Source of the DNA: Tigriopus japonicus
Lineage: Eukaryota; Arthropoda; Copepoda; Harpacticoida; Harpacticidae
Assembly (NCBI GenBank): GCA_010645155.1
Contig: CM021314.1
Span: 5,721,048-5,785,047, forward strand
Reading direction: 5' to 3'
DNA: 64,000 nt
In this document: piece after piece, positions 36,936 through 47,851 of the stretch
Numbering within the stretch: the first letter of the stretch is position 1
Layout of the letters: each line of letters opens with the position of its first letter
Translations under genes and position numbers: made by a program
Notes under the pieces: model-generated
Databases searched by the model: none
What the model was told of the DNA's origin: nothing
What the model saw: the letters and a program-made list of their open reading frames with translations, nothing else

Positions 36936-39004
36936 ATTGCCTCCTTTATCAAATAATACCCTTCTTGAATCTTCTTGTACTTGAGCCTACATTTCAGAAA
37001 AAAATCTATTTGATCTCAGTCGTTCGCCCCTCACAAAGCTCAGTATTGACTCCATTTTGCAATCGAAATCTATTTAGTGTACTTTTTATATCACAAGTGC
37101 CTATTCACGAAGAGTTTTTTACCGTTCATCAAGCGTATCAAGCGGTATTTGGTCGATTAACCGTTGAGACGTATTTGAAAGTTCTCGTCTTAGGGATTTG
37201 AGTCCATTTTCCAGGGGATCCTGAACCTAAACAGTTTTACTTTCCAGATCTGAATCCCTTGGACTTTCAATGGTCTCAAAGCAGCCTCAGAATCAGATAT
37301 TGGAGTGGAGTATCTCTGTCTGTCCTGTTTGTTTTAGACAGACTCTATGAATTACATTCTATTGTTCAAGCCTGTCAAAGTACTTTTTTCGAACTTTTTT
37401 CGTTGTGAAATTTGATCTTTCTTCGTTGCTCGAGTAAGCAAGAGCTTCGGTGGCATATTTTCATCCAATTTTTGAAAGAAAGCTTAAATGAGGGAGAGAG
37501 ACAGAGAATCTACGCAAAACAATACCTGGTCTCTTTCTTCAAATTTCGAAAGGTCAACGGGAAAACCCAACCCACACTCTCACTCAAAAACGCTCAATCT
37601 TAGTGATCTGTTGACGCTTTTGTTAGAGCGTAAATCCCAAATGCTATGGAACATTCAAATACCTTGTGGAAAAGTGATGATGGAATGAAACGATCTTGCA
37701 GCTAACTCTAAGACCGTTTTTAAACTATCGACGAAAATGAAACGTTTCTTGCCTTCGATTTAATGATTGCCCTCTGTGCTTGGTCAGGACGAGAAAGATC
37801 GCCACGCAAAGCTGGGGCAAGGAACTCACCCAATCTGGTTTCGTGGGTAGGGGAACCTCAGAAATGCGCACTTTGGAAGAGCTTCGTTTTCCTGTCACCA
37901 GCAACGCAAGGCCGTTGCCAGTTGACTGAATGGAGTGAGCCTTCGTTTCATTGGTAATGTTTCTTGATCCCAAGCTGAAGCAACCGCCGGGAACATCCAA
38001 AGAAGTCGGCCACACTCGCGGCATTCCTATCCTACAAGCGTGTTCCAAAGCGGAATCAAAGCACTGATCCAGCCACGATAGGGAGAGAGGAAGTCCAACG
38101 ATATACGTCTGTATTCATCCGTCCATCCAGTGAGTCCATACAATCAAGCACAAAGCCAGGTTGGCCCTGTGCTTTGAAGAGAAAGCCACGTGGCCATACT
38201 ACTCGTTTCAACGCCGCTTTGAGGCTGGAACCTAACCGTGCCGATCTAGCCTCACCAAAGGACTGCAAAATTAGAACGATACCCAAATAAGTCATGATGT
38301 GTGGGAGTAGATTGTTTATGGGGAATCGATATAATGGGGAAAACTTAAATCATTTTAGTTGAGACTTCTGATCAACCGTTGCAAAAAATCTGAAAATAAC
38401 TTTCCAATCAACTCCCTTTCTTTCAGTCCACAGATTTCATATCTGTGATATGAAAGAGGGAAAGTCCAAAGCCTTGGTACGAACTGGTCCAAACTAGATA
38501 TGTCAAGGATACCAATCGTACAATACAATGAATGATAGTACCTTTGCATTTTGTAGTATTGTCTACCTCACGATGATTCATTCAGTGTTAAATGTCACAA
38601 TTGAATCAAAATTGAAAATCTGTTTCATTTGTTTGTAGTGCATATAAGTCTCAACTACTGATTAAATTGAGGCTTTGACCTCGTTGTTAACGCGATTAAA
38701 GAGATCATTGTACCTAACCTCTTCCAAATTGACTGAAAATTAACTTGTCATCATAACATGAATTTTAAGATTTTGATTTTCAATTTTAATAAGTCTGCCG
38801 TGTCACAATGGATTAGCCAATTCTGTGAACCTGGACTGCCCAAGGACATCTAAATTTCTCTCTCGTTGAGCCATTCTTGGACTGCCTTACGATTGTGTTC
38901 CTTGTGGAAACCAATTGCTCAAATTGAAGTTCCATTGAGCCCGAGTGAAATCTTCATCGTAACATTTGCCAATAGAGTGGGGTGTAGTCAATAGGGCACA
39001 AACA
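36936..39004. other. Intergenic, no gene recognised
   Basis: Contains two consecutive minus-strand open frames (38295-38056 and 38048-37725) of 79 and 107 codons. I match neither to any family, and they have no clear splice sites joining them. A small hairpin with ATCTGTG arms lies at 38417-38440. Confidence 0.35.
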
Positions 39005-39076
39005 AAACAGACACGTAAATAGATCAAAAGATCACAAGTTAAAACGGTCACGGTGAAAAGGTCATTGGTAAACCAG

Positions 39077-39198
39077 GGAAAATAATTTTATTTTGCTGTG
39101 GAGCAGAAATCCCAGACGATTCGAGGAGTAAGGTCAGCTGAACCTACGTTGTAAAACGCCTGAGATTTCTGCTCCACAGCAAAATAAAATTATTTTCC
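39077..39198. mobile_element. Palindromic MITE, perfect 35-bp arms, 122 bp
   Basis: Bases 39077-39111 and 39164-39198 are exact complements over 35 bp; the arm contains TTTTGCTGTGGAGCAGAAAT. The loop is only 52 bp. No target duplication is obvious. A half-match (GCAGAGCAGAAAT) occurs near 44382. Confidence 0.75.
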
Positions 39199-39221
39199 GC
39201 GGCCTAGTCATAAGTTATAAC

Positions 39222-40019
39222 CAGGGCCACCAGATACATGTAAATTACATTTTACAATGTAATTACCAAAATCTGCGATATTTGTCCAAAATTACATAAA
39301 TGAGGAAAAAATTAAATAAATGTGCAAAAATTGCCTGTTTTGATGGATATGATATGGAAAATTGTTTGATTTCACGTCAAAGTCAAGATAAAGAAGCAAA
39401 AAGACAGCGTTTTTGATTTTTAACAGGGATATTTAGTTAATCCACAGGCCCGCTGGGTTGTTATGAATGGTATTTTACATTGTAGTCACAAACAATGTGC
39501 ATTTTTTGTCGAAAAATACAAAAATTGGGAAAATTTCGAAAGAATGTAGAAAAATGCCTCTTCCGTTGAGAGTGATCAACAAAAAGGATGTCAAAAATCA
39601 AAATAAGAATAGAAGGTGTTATATTTGCAACAATTGTGAGAAAATATGGTCATTTTAGCATCTTTTCCTACCCATGAAATAAAATTTAGATGATGCAAGT
39701 ACATAAAAGGGCAGTTTTTAGGCGATATAGTGAGAAAATTATTTTTAATAATACCAAAAAAATCCAATTTTGTTACGTCATTTCTCAAAAAAAAACATTA
39801 AAAATAATACGTTTCGGCAAAATATTTTGCATAAATTTGGTGGCCCTGATTGTAACACACTGGTTTTATGTAAACAATGAGAAAAGGCTTTAAAAACAAA
39901 CTTACCAAACAACCAAAAAAACTATCAAAAAATCCGATTTCATTACATTATTTCCAAGAAAAAATACCAAAAAAAATACATTTTTTGGCAATTTTTTTTA
40001 CCAAAATTTGGTGGCCCTG
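39222..40019. mobile_element. hAT-like non-autonomous element, 798 bp
   Basis: The ends CAGGGCCACCA and TGGTGGCCCTG are exact inverted repeats. They are flanked by the 8-bp direct repeat GTTATAAC (39214-39221 and 40020-40027), a hAT-type duplication. The interior is A/T-rich with no transposase frame. A second copy of the right end (GGTGGCCCTG) occurs inside at 39840-39849. Confidence 0.85.
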
Positions 40020-40558
40020 GTTATAACGTCACGGTAAAAAGGTCTCAAGGCAAAACGGTCACGACAAAAAGGTCATAAGGTAAAAAGTTCACAATAAAAG
40101 ACTATAGACCCTTGCATAACCAGAGGTAGCTAGAGGGTGACCCCAGGAACCTTAAAATGTTCTACGGTTGATTATCGTCCCAAGGGAGCCCAATTTCATC
40201 GTCATGTCAATAACATTATTAAAGTAATCAGGAAGCCATTTCTGATACTATGTTTCTCAGAAAGATTGTCCAAACCCACCCCGGGTCCACCAGAACCTGG
40301 ACGAGGATATTCCCTAACCCCTTTCGAATCAAAATTGCACCATACTTTTAAGATCTGTTCATGGACTTCCAAGATAATCCGGGTGGAACACAAACTCATT
40401 CGTGGAAAAGTGACCTTATTGCCGTGACCATTTCACCCTGACTGTTTGAACGTGTGTCCTTTTTACCGTGACCGTTTTACCATTTGACTTTTTTACCTTC
40501 AATCAGTCGAGCAACCACGCTTGACTTGGCATCTCTCGTCGCGGGAAATGGTATTGTT

Positions 40559-40731
40559 CAGGGGTTGGGATAAGCCACACCAAATTTGATTTGGTGTTGT
40601 CAGGGGCCCGTTTGATAGATATTGGTAGGTTCAGGGGCCAACAATTCAACGATCAAAGAGCTTTGGGACTACACAAACAGTACTACAGACGGCTCGTGGG
40701 TCCACTTTTTTGAACTTTCCCCATAGTTCTT
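40559..40731 (+). mobile_element. Degenerate copy of the GGGCCCA hAT-like MITE
   Basis: Starts CAGGGGTTGG and then follows the 1151-1391 element through ATTGGTAGGTTCAGGGGC, GATCAAAGAGCTTTGGG and ACTTTCCCCATAG. The right terminus is lost and the body has decayed, so this is an older insertion. Confidence 0.75.
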
Positions 40732-41155
40732 GATGAGTCTAAAATCGGGAAAGGAAAGTGTCCTGACGAGATCAAGAAAGCTTATCAAGTTACCTGATTT
40801 TTTTATTACCTCATTACCATTTTTAACTCATCAATCACTAGTACACTTATTCTTATTGCTTCTAAACTGAAGAAAAAGTAAAAGAAAGAAGAGTCTTTTT
40901 ACACCTTTTTTACTTTGCTTTTACACCAGAATATCACGCTATTAAGATTTTGATCGTTATCATAATGGACCTCTGCCGCAGGTTTGGGACCCATCAGAAA
41001 CTTATTGGGACTCATGTGTGAAATGCAATATGCATATATTGCAAATGGTCGAAAAAGGGGAAAATATTTGTAGTTTTTGGATAACCGTCATGACGAATTA
41101 CGTAGTTCTCCAAACATACGGATTGATTGAAGTCTATGCTCTTTAATTGATAGCG

Positions 41156-41191
41156 CAAATCATGTGGTGAAGACTTTCACCACATGATTTG
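41156..41191. repeat. Perfect 16-bp palindrome with 4-bp loop
   Basis: CAAATCATGTGGTGAA, then GACT, then its exact complement. It lies about 220 bp before the minisatellite. It may be a hairpin or the relic of a snap-back event. Confidence 0.8.
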
Positions 41192-41414
41192 AGACCAATC
41201 CATCAACTTTGGACATTTCACGTGCCACAGCATCAATGATATACGTAATTAGATAATGATGTTCCTTTTTACGGAGTTCAATTGTCGGTAAGCGACCAGA
41301 GATGTCTTCTCTGGAATCCAAATTTTTTAAATCTTGCAATTTTGTTAAAGAATGAAAGAAATTACGAAAACAGATTGGTTTCAGGATAAGTCGGAACGTG
41401 GGATATTCCAACAC

Positions 41415-42250
41415 AAAATACTGGGTACAGTGGAAAACTTGATACAGCGGAAACTGGGTAGAACGAAAACTTGGATACAGCGGAAAGCTGGGTGCAATGG
41501 AAAACTGGGTACAATAGAAAATTGGGCACAATGGAAAACTGGGTACAATAGAAAATTGGGCACAATGGAAAACTGGGTACAATAGAAAATTGGATATAAC
41601 GGAAAACTGGGTACAGCGAAAAATTGGGTACAACAGAAAACTGGGTACAACGGAAAACTTGATACAACGGAAATCTGGGTACAATGAAAACTTGATAGAG
41701 CGAAAAACTGGATATAGCGGAAAATTGGGTTGAACGGAAAACTGGGTACAACAGAAAGCTGGGTGCAACGGAAAACTGGGTACGACGGAAAACTGGGTAC
41801 AACGGAAAACTGGGTACAGCAGAAAGCTAGGTACAGCTGAAAATTGGGTGCAATAGAAAACTGGTACAATGAAAAATTGGGTACAACGGAAAACTTGCTA
41901 CAACGGAAAACTGGGTTGAACGGAAAACTGGGTACAACAGAAAGCTGGGGGCAATGGAAAACTGGGTACGACGAAAAACTGGGTACAACGGAAAACTGGG
42001 TACAACGGAAAACTGGATACAGCAGAAAATTGGGTGCAATGGAAATCTGGGTACAACAGAAAACTGGGTACATCGGAAAGGTGGGTGCACTGAAAAACTA
42101 GGTGGAATGGAAATTTGGGTACAACGGAAAACTTGATACAATGGAAAACTGGGTAGAACGGAAAATTGTGTAAAACGGAAAAATGGGTACAACAGAAAAC
42201 TGGGTACAATGGAAAATTGGGCAAAATGAAAAACTGGAAGCAACGGAAAA
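41415..42250. repeat. 17-bp minisatellite, about 49 units
   Basis: The unit GGAAAACTGGGTACAAC repeats with point changes over about 835 bp. At 41500-41600 a two-unit 34-bp higher-order repeat occurs about three times (one unit with GGGTAC, the next with GGGCAC). Because 17 is not a multiple of three and the unit lacks stop codons on the minus strand, long open frames (up to 230 codons) appear there in all three frames. They encode Tyr-Pro-Val-Phe-type repeats and should not be taken as genes. Confidence 0.95.
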
Positions 42251-42574
42251 ATGAATAACTTAAACGTGAATAACTTAACGAAAATTTGGGGTTGGGAGTG
42301 ACAAGATTGCTCACTTTTTCAATTCGTTGATAGTTGACAGACACAACACTTGGAATTGCGTGTGTAGGTCAGCTGACTAGCTGCTCACCACACGTGTCGA
42401 GTGAAACACATCATGGTTTGGAGAATCTTGGATTTGATTTACAGGGTCAACGACCAAAACTTGTAAGTAGAGTCTGCTCCGAACATTTTATTCTCTAACT
42501 TCATTAATTTTCGACGAATTTCAAAAATTTAAGAAGTTCAATTCTTCTTCATCGAAGCGCAATATTTTTATTCA

Positions 42575-42960
42575 AAATGACCCCCTCCATTAGCAATAAC
42601 TGCCTCAACACGGCGACGGACACTGGTACACTGATGCAGCTTTTTTGATATAAGCCTCGACATCTCATCCTATACAGACCTGATAGATGCCTTTAGTTAT
42701 GCCAAATTTGGTTGAGAGGTCTTGTTGTATTCCCTCCCCAAAACGCTCCAAACAATGAAGTCCAGCGGGTTGATGTCAGGTGATGATGAAGGCCACATGT
42801 CCGCTGGCCAGAATATCACCGTTATATCGGCAGAACTCTAAACAACGTCGACTGATATGACATGGAGCACCATCTTGGGTCCATACATAGTTTCCGTGGG
42901 GGTAATTGGCCCTCATCCAGGGCAAAACTTGGTACTTCAGGACCTTGTAATCAGGGTTGC
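42575..42960 (-). pseudogene. Decayed mariner/Tc1-type transposase, C-terminal part
   Basis: Read on the minus strand in shifting frames, it gives VWTQDGAPCH, then SPDINPLDFIVW, and near the end RRRVEAVIANGGGHFE. These are the second and third catalytic-acid regions and C-terminal end of mariner/IS630-type transposases, which bind and cut transposon ends through a DD(D/E) active site. Frameshifts and stop codons separate the pieces, and the N-terminal half with the DNA-binding helices and first Asp is absent. It is therefore inactive. It could be a relative of the source for the TA-flanked MITE at 30513-30912, but the ends cannot be compared here. Confidence 0.8.
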
Positions 42961-42983
42961 TTCAATCCCGCCCGGTTGACATA

Positions 42984-43553
42984 AAACCCGAAAAACCCGC
43001 TCGGGCGGGTTTTTCGGGTTTTTCTCTTTTTGGCCCTAAATTTGTCCCTAAAAATTGTGTTCACCTCTTTGCGACTTAAATTCAATGCTCGTGGAATTCT
43101 TGAAGAAGGTACGAATTAAGAGGATATGTTACAGATAGGGCACGGAACAAGTTGGCCATTTTTGTTAAAAGATGCGCTGAATGAGAGGAAAGTTGTTAAT
43201 AAGTTGCCACTTTCTAATTTTGAAATGTTACTTGTTGACATAGAAATGTCAAATTAGGCCAAATATATGTCACAATTCTGGGCAAATGTTTTCATCGCAA
43301 ATTTGTCTTTTTTAACATAGGACTTCTTTGAGAAATCGAGACAAAAAATGCCAAAAGATGTTATTTCTTGCAAAAATTTAGTTATTATTGTGTCGTATAT
43401 CGTCAAAAACTCAGTTGTGATATGCTAATGTGGTCCAAAATGAAGAAGATAACATGAAAAGTTAATAATATGAATAAAAATATCGAAGAAACCAAAATTA
43501 TCAAAAAATCTGAAAAACCCGAAAAACCCAGAAACAAAAAACCCGAAAAAACC
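42984..43553. mobile_element. AACCCG-rich inverted-repeat element, about 570 bp
   Basis: A near-perfect hairpin at 42984-43022 (AAAACCCGAAAAACCCGCTC followed by its complement) marks the left side. At 43505-43553 the GAAAAACCCGAAAAACCC phrase recurs in reverse sense to GGGTTTTTCGGGTTTTTC. Between them is A/T-rich non-coding DNA. Minus-strand frames there encode Gly-Phe-Phe repeats and are artefacts. Confidence 0.55.
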
Positions 43554-45637
43554 ACTTTTCAGACTTCTAGTCATTTCTTTCAATTGTGAATTCAACGAAG
43601 GTTTGTGAAGCAAAGCAATGGATGGATGAGATATGAAACAAACTATGTGAAAAAGTATTACTCATTGAAAACTTGCCAAACTGTCAAAATGTGTTTGTTT
43701 TCTCGTTGAAATACAAACTAAACTTATCAAAGCCACTAAGACTGCAATACAAGATGTTTGTTTAATTATATGTAATCAAGTTTCTGTTACAGTATCAAGA
43801 CGTTTTCGTGTCAAATAGATGAGAAATCACCTAGCATAGTTTTGCACGAATATAACAACCCCTTGAATACTGCAACACGAAATGCATACATTGTTGAAAA
43901 CAAAAGTACTGTATTATTCAAAGGGGGTTCAAGCCTTTTAAGGAATCTTTGATGCAAGGTTTCAAATATCAGCCAAACTACTGAAACTACTGAGCAAGAA
44001 CGACCCTCATAAAAGAGGTTAAAATATTTTCAATGATTTTTACTGATGGAGTTTGAGTTCGTATTTTGCCTTACTTTTGCCATTTTGGTCCTTTAGGGTC
44101 AAAAAGCTTACCACTACTAAACTTCTCAAATGAAAAAGATACCTAATCTCCAAGTAAAATATGGCAGCACTACCAATTCGAAATCCATTTTTATAACTAC
44201 CACTGGAACAGGTCTTTGGTCAAAAAGTTACTACAACCCGCCTCTTTCAACGGCAATTACACTTTGAGTAAAAAGTGGCAACACTCTAACTCGAAACCCA
44301 TCCCTAATGTTTTAGGCATATGACATTGCTCAAAGAAAAATGCCTTTTAACTAGTTTAGGGATTTGAAATGGATTTTGGCGCAGAGCAGAAATTCCACGT
44401 ACTTAAAAACTGTTTTTTATTCAAGAAGAGCAATTACTTGATGCTCTTCTGTATTTTTAATAGCTGTCAAATATCTTTAACTTAAAAAGCTAAACTGCAA
44501 AATAAATTCTAAATTTGTAGACTACTTATATGTACTTAACAAAAAACAAGTCTACAACAATTTGTGACTCATCTAGATAACGACAAATTTCACAGTCAAT
44601 CTCCTTTAGGATCGTTCTGGCTCACGAGTATCTAACTCGTATCTTGTAGAGTCTCTAGTATCTTGTAGCAAGCCATCCTACGAACGAGTGTCCAAGCTGC
44701 CCGCCAAATTTGAAATGAAAGTATTATTTAAATTGAAATTTAGTTACATATTTCATCTGGAAAATAACTCGCGACAAATGTTTTTGAAATCTGCACCACA
44801 TGAAGTACTAGCAGTTTTTTTTCAAAATTCAGCAAAAATTGCAAATACCCTCAGATGACTGTGGCGGATACGTGTTTTCCAATGCGAATTCTCAACTCAC
44901 CATGAAGGCTTTTGTGTCAATCAATTGGTGTTGCTCAAGAACAACGTTTTAGAACGATTCAAGAGCTATAAGCTCACACAGACATCATGAAGTCTCCAAA
45001 ACAAATGTGACCGTGAGGAAAAATAAATAAACATAGTTTAACCCACTTGCTCTTGCAGTGCAGTGCAATGGTTATTTATATTTATGATAGTTATTATAGT
45101 GCATGTCTGCTAGGCTAGCTATCGTAGCGCAGGGATTGAGCAATGTCCAACTATCTAAAACTTGTTGGAGTTGCAATATCCTCAAAGGGCGGCTCTCAAT
45201 TCAAGGACGAATTACAGAAATACAGGTTAAGGCCTATCATTGTACTATAGTGAGAGGTTATTTCAATGCAGTAAATGCTCCGCGAAATTTTCATAGTAGT
45301 AAATAAGTCATAAGTGGTATTCTGTAATATATCCTTTTTTGAGTCATCCTTGCATCAAGCCTGCAAAGTTACGTTCTGACTCTGGAAAAAAACAAAAGTC
45401 AATGTTCCAAAAAAAAAAAATTTCAAACTCCATGTTCAGGTTGTCTTGAAGTCTAAAATTGGAAACAGGCTGTTTTTTTCGAAAAAAATAAGAAGATTAA
45501 GTAAATGAGTTACGTAGTTATTTATATTTACATTTTAGCAGAAATCAACTCTAACTGTTTGGGAACGAGTTATTCGATGTGGAATAACCCACCCGAATAA
45601 GATTTCGCAGCAAGCCTAGAAGGGGCACAGAGACAGG
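43554..45637. other. Intergenic, nothing recognised
   Basis: A/T-rich sequence with short frames only. No family, clear terminal repeats or RNA gene were recognised. Confidence 0.4.
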
Positions 45638-45752
45638 AAGTTAAGACGAATAAAACTGTCAAATTAAACGAAAAAAGACGAATAGAATTGCCGGATTAGA
45701 CGAAAAATCACGAATAAAACTGACCGATGAAACGAAAAAAGACGTTTAAAGC
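45638..45752 (+). repeat. About 32-bp tandem repeat (TTAGACGAAAAA.GACGAATAAAA)
   Basis: About 3.5 degenerate units of about 32 bp built on AGACGAAAAAAGACGAATA. Related units occur at 46485-46585 and, because of the duplication, at 47265-47365. Confidence 0.6.
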
Positions 45753-46589
45753 TACTCCCACAAAATAGACGTTATGAATGTCCCTATGGGAGTGATTACC
45801 GTATCATTTTACAGATCTGCTGCAGTCTCTAACTGTCATTAGCAGTGTAGGCTTGCCAAAAAAAATTCAGTTTTCAAGGGTCAGATTTTCGAAAAATGTT
45901 GCATTTATGGGCAATGGCATGGTTAATGTATGTTGAGAAGTATTGCAAAGTAATTTGAAAACAAATGGAGAAATTGGAAGCCTTCAATTAAACAAATTAT
46001 TTGTTTTTAGGTTTACTTGCCCCAGGAGTCACTAGTAATTGCTGGACCAATCTGTCTGAACTGATCGAACTGTCAAAAACGGCGAAATCTAGAAAATTGA
46101 AAAAAAGGAAGTACCTAACGGGCAAGAATTAGCCAGTAGTACATTTGTCAAATAAAAACCAAGAGTTAAAAAAGCCTTTTTAAAGGAACGTTTTTAGTAC
46201 AGCTAGACCTAAAATCAGATTTGCAAATCCAATAATTGTTCTGATGGCCTTTTCAACCCACTAGTAATCTTTTCTTTCTGTGTCTGTCGAGCAACTGTAC
46301 GAGTACAAGTTAATATAAAAGTGTGGATTGTATTTTTTTGTGCAAAACCGCAACTGACAATCAAATTATTACATTGGCAATGATTGGTAGGGTTGAACTT
46401 TCTTTGAAGTTTTTATTTGCTTGGAAAATTGAAAAAAAAACTCTGCAAGCGCTTGAAATCTGAGAAATTCCAAATTTTTGGCCAATTAGACGAAAAAAGA
46501 CAGATAAAATCCAAATTAGACGAAAAAAAATTCACGACGAATAAAGGCCAAAAAGTCGAAAAAAGACGAATAAGTTTATTCGTCCTAAG

Positions 46590-46938
46590 TAGTGATGGAC
46601 CGAAAGGGCTCATAACCGAAACCAAAAGTTTCGGCCGAAAGAGGGCTTAACCGAAACCGAAACCGAAAGCAGCTGATAACAAAATTGTTCAAATGCAAAA
46701 TCTGCCTTAAAAATTAGAATGCTCATGTGTTCGATGTTGGGTAGTCGCAAATTTTGAAAAATCGGAAAACTTAAATTTCAGAGGTTTTTGGACCATTTTT
46801 TTTATTTTGTTGTCAAACTCCATTTTACATAGTCCTTGTCTGCTTTCGGTTTCGGTAGGCATAACCGAAACCGAAACCGAAATTTTGGCCAAAATTTCGG
46901 CCGTAATTTCGGCCGAAAGCGCTTTCGGTCCATCACTA
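46590..46938. mobile_element. hAT-like MITE, 349 bp (copy in unit 1)
   Basis: The ends are TAGTGATGGACCGAAAG and its complement. The 8-bp direct repeat GTCCTAAG flanks it at 46582-46589 and 46939-46946. Inner sequence is rich in AACCGAAACC and TTTCGGCCG words, which form further inverted pairs. Non-coding. Confidence 0.88.
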
Positions 46939-47369
46939 GTCCTAAGTTCCTATCCCTCGGCATAACCTTCAACTCAAAATGATATTTGAAAATTTCATTA
47001 GTCCCATTTAAATTCTGATTTCATGAAAGAACATTCATTTGACACCATTTCCAAGTCTGCTACTACATTAATAACTGTACGAGTACAAGTTAATATAAAA
47101 GTGTGGATTGTATTTTTTTGTGCAAAACCGCAACTGACAATCAAATTATTACATTGGCAATGATTGGTAGGGTTGAACTTTCTTTGAAGTTTTTATTTGC
47201 TTGGAAAATTGAAAAAAAAACTCTGCAAGCGCTTGAAATCTGAGAAATTCCAAATTTTTGGCCAATTAGACGAAAAAAGACAGATAAAATCCAAATTAGA
47301 CGAAAAAAAATTCACGACGAATAAAGGCCAAAAAGTCGAAAAAAGACGAATAAGTTTATTCGTCCTAAG

Positions 47370-47718
47370 TAGTGATGGACCGAAAGGGCTCATAACCGAA
47401 ACCAAAAGTTTCGGCCGAAAGAGGGCTTAACCGAAACCGAAACCGAAAGCAGCTGATAACAAAATTGTTCAAATGCAAAATCTGCCTTAAAAATTAGAAT
47501 GCTCATGTGTTCGATGTTGGGTAGTCGCAAATTTTGAAAAATCGGAAAACTTAAATTTCAGAGGTTTTTGGACCATTTTTTTTATTTTGTTGTCAAACTC
47601 CATTTTACATAGTCCTTGTCTGCTTTCGGTTTCGGTAGGCATAACCGAAACCGAAACCGAAATTTTGGCCAAAATTTCGGCCGTAATTTCGGCCGAAAGC
47701 GCTTTCGGTCCATCACTA
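47370..47718. mobile_element. hAT-like MITE, 349 bp (copy in unit 2)
   Basis: Identical to the element at 46590-46938, including its GTCCTAAG target duplications. It was therefore copied by the tandem duplication and not by a second transposition. Confidence 0.88.
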
Positions 47719-47851
47719 GTCCTAAGTTCCTATCCCTCGGCATAACCTTCAACTCAAAATGATATTTGAAAATTTCATTAGTCCCATTTAAATTCTGATT
47801 TCATGAAAGAACATTCATTTGACACCATTTCCAAGTCTGCTACTACATTAA

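Larger units (their letters stand above)
39005..40500. mobile_element. Composite element bordered by ACGGTCACGGT phrases
   Basis: Phrases such as AAAACGGTCACGGTGAAAAG and GGTAAAAAGGTC occur forward at 39030-39070 and 40026-40100, and reversed at 40418-40497. The outer copies thus form imperfect inverted ends around about 1.46 kb. Two other elements (39077-39198 and 39222-40019) are inserted inside. No coding region was recognised. I cannot assign the outer element to a superfamily. Confidence 0.55.
46293..47851. repeat. Perfect tandem duplication, 780-bp unit, two copies
   Basis: 46293-47071 and 47073-47851 are identical at every base I compared, with a constant 780-bp offset. The copies begin at AACTGTACGAGTACAAG and end at CTACTACATTAA. 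Each contains the same MITE with its target duplications. No coding gene lies in the unit; the mirrored short frames arise from the repeat. Confidence 0.95.

Noticed and set aside
37725..38295. Two consecutive minus-strand frames that could be exons of a small gene
   Set aside because: No splice signals join them convincingly and no family resemblance was seen.
41415..42250. CRISPR-like array
   Set aside because: Units are directly adjacent with no unique spacers, and the genome is eukaryotic.
41160..42344. Overlapping minus-strand open frames of 138-230 codons
   Set aside because: All are translations of the 17-bp minisatellite in different frames, not genes.
46413..47672. Identical pairs of short open frames on both strands
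   Set aside because: They are produced by the 780-bp duplication and its MITE; no protein-like content.
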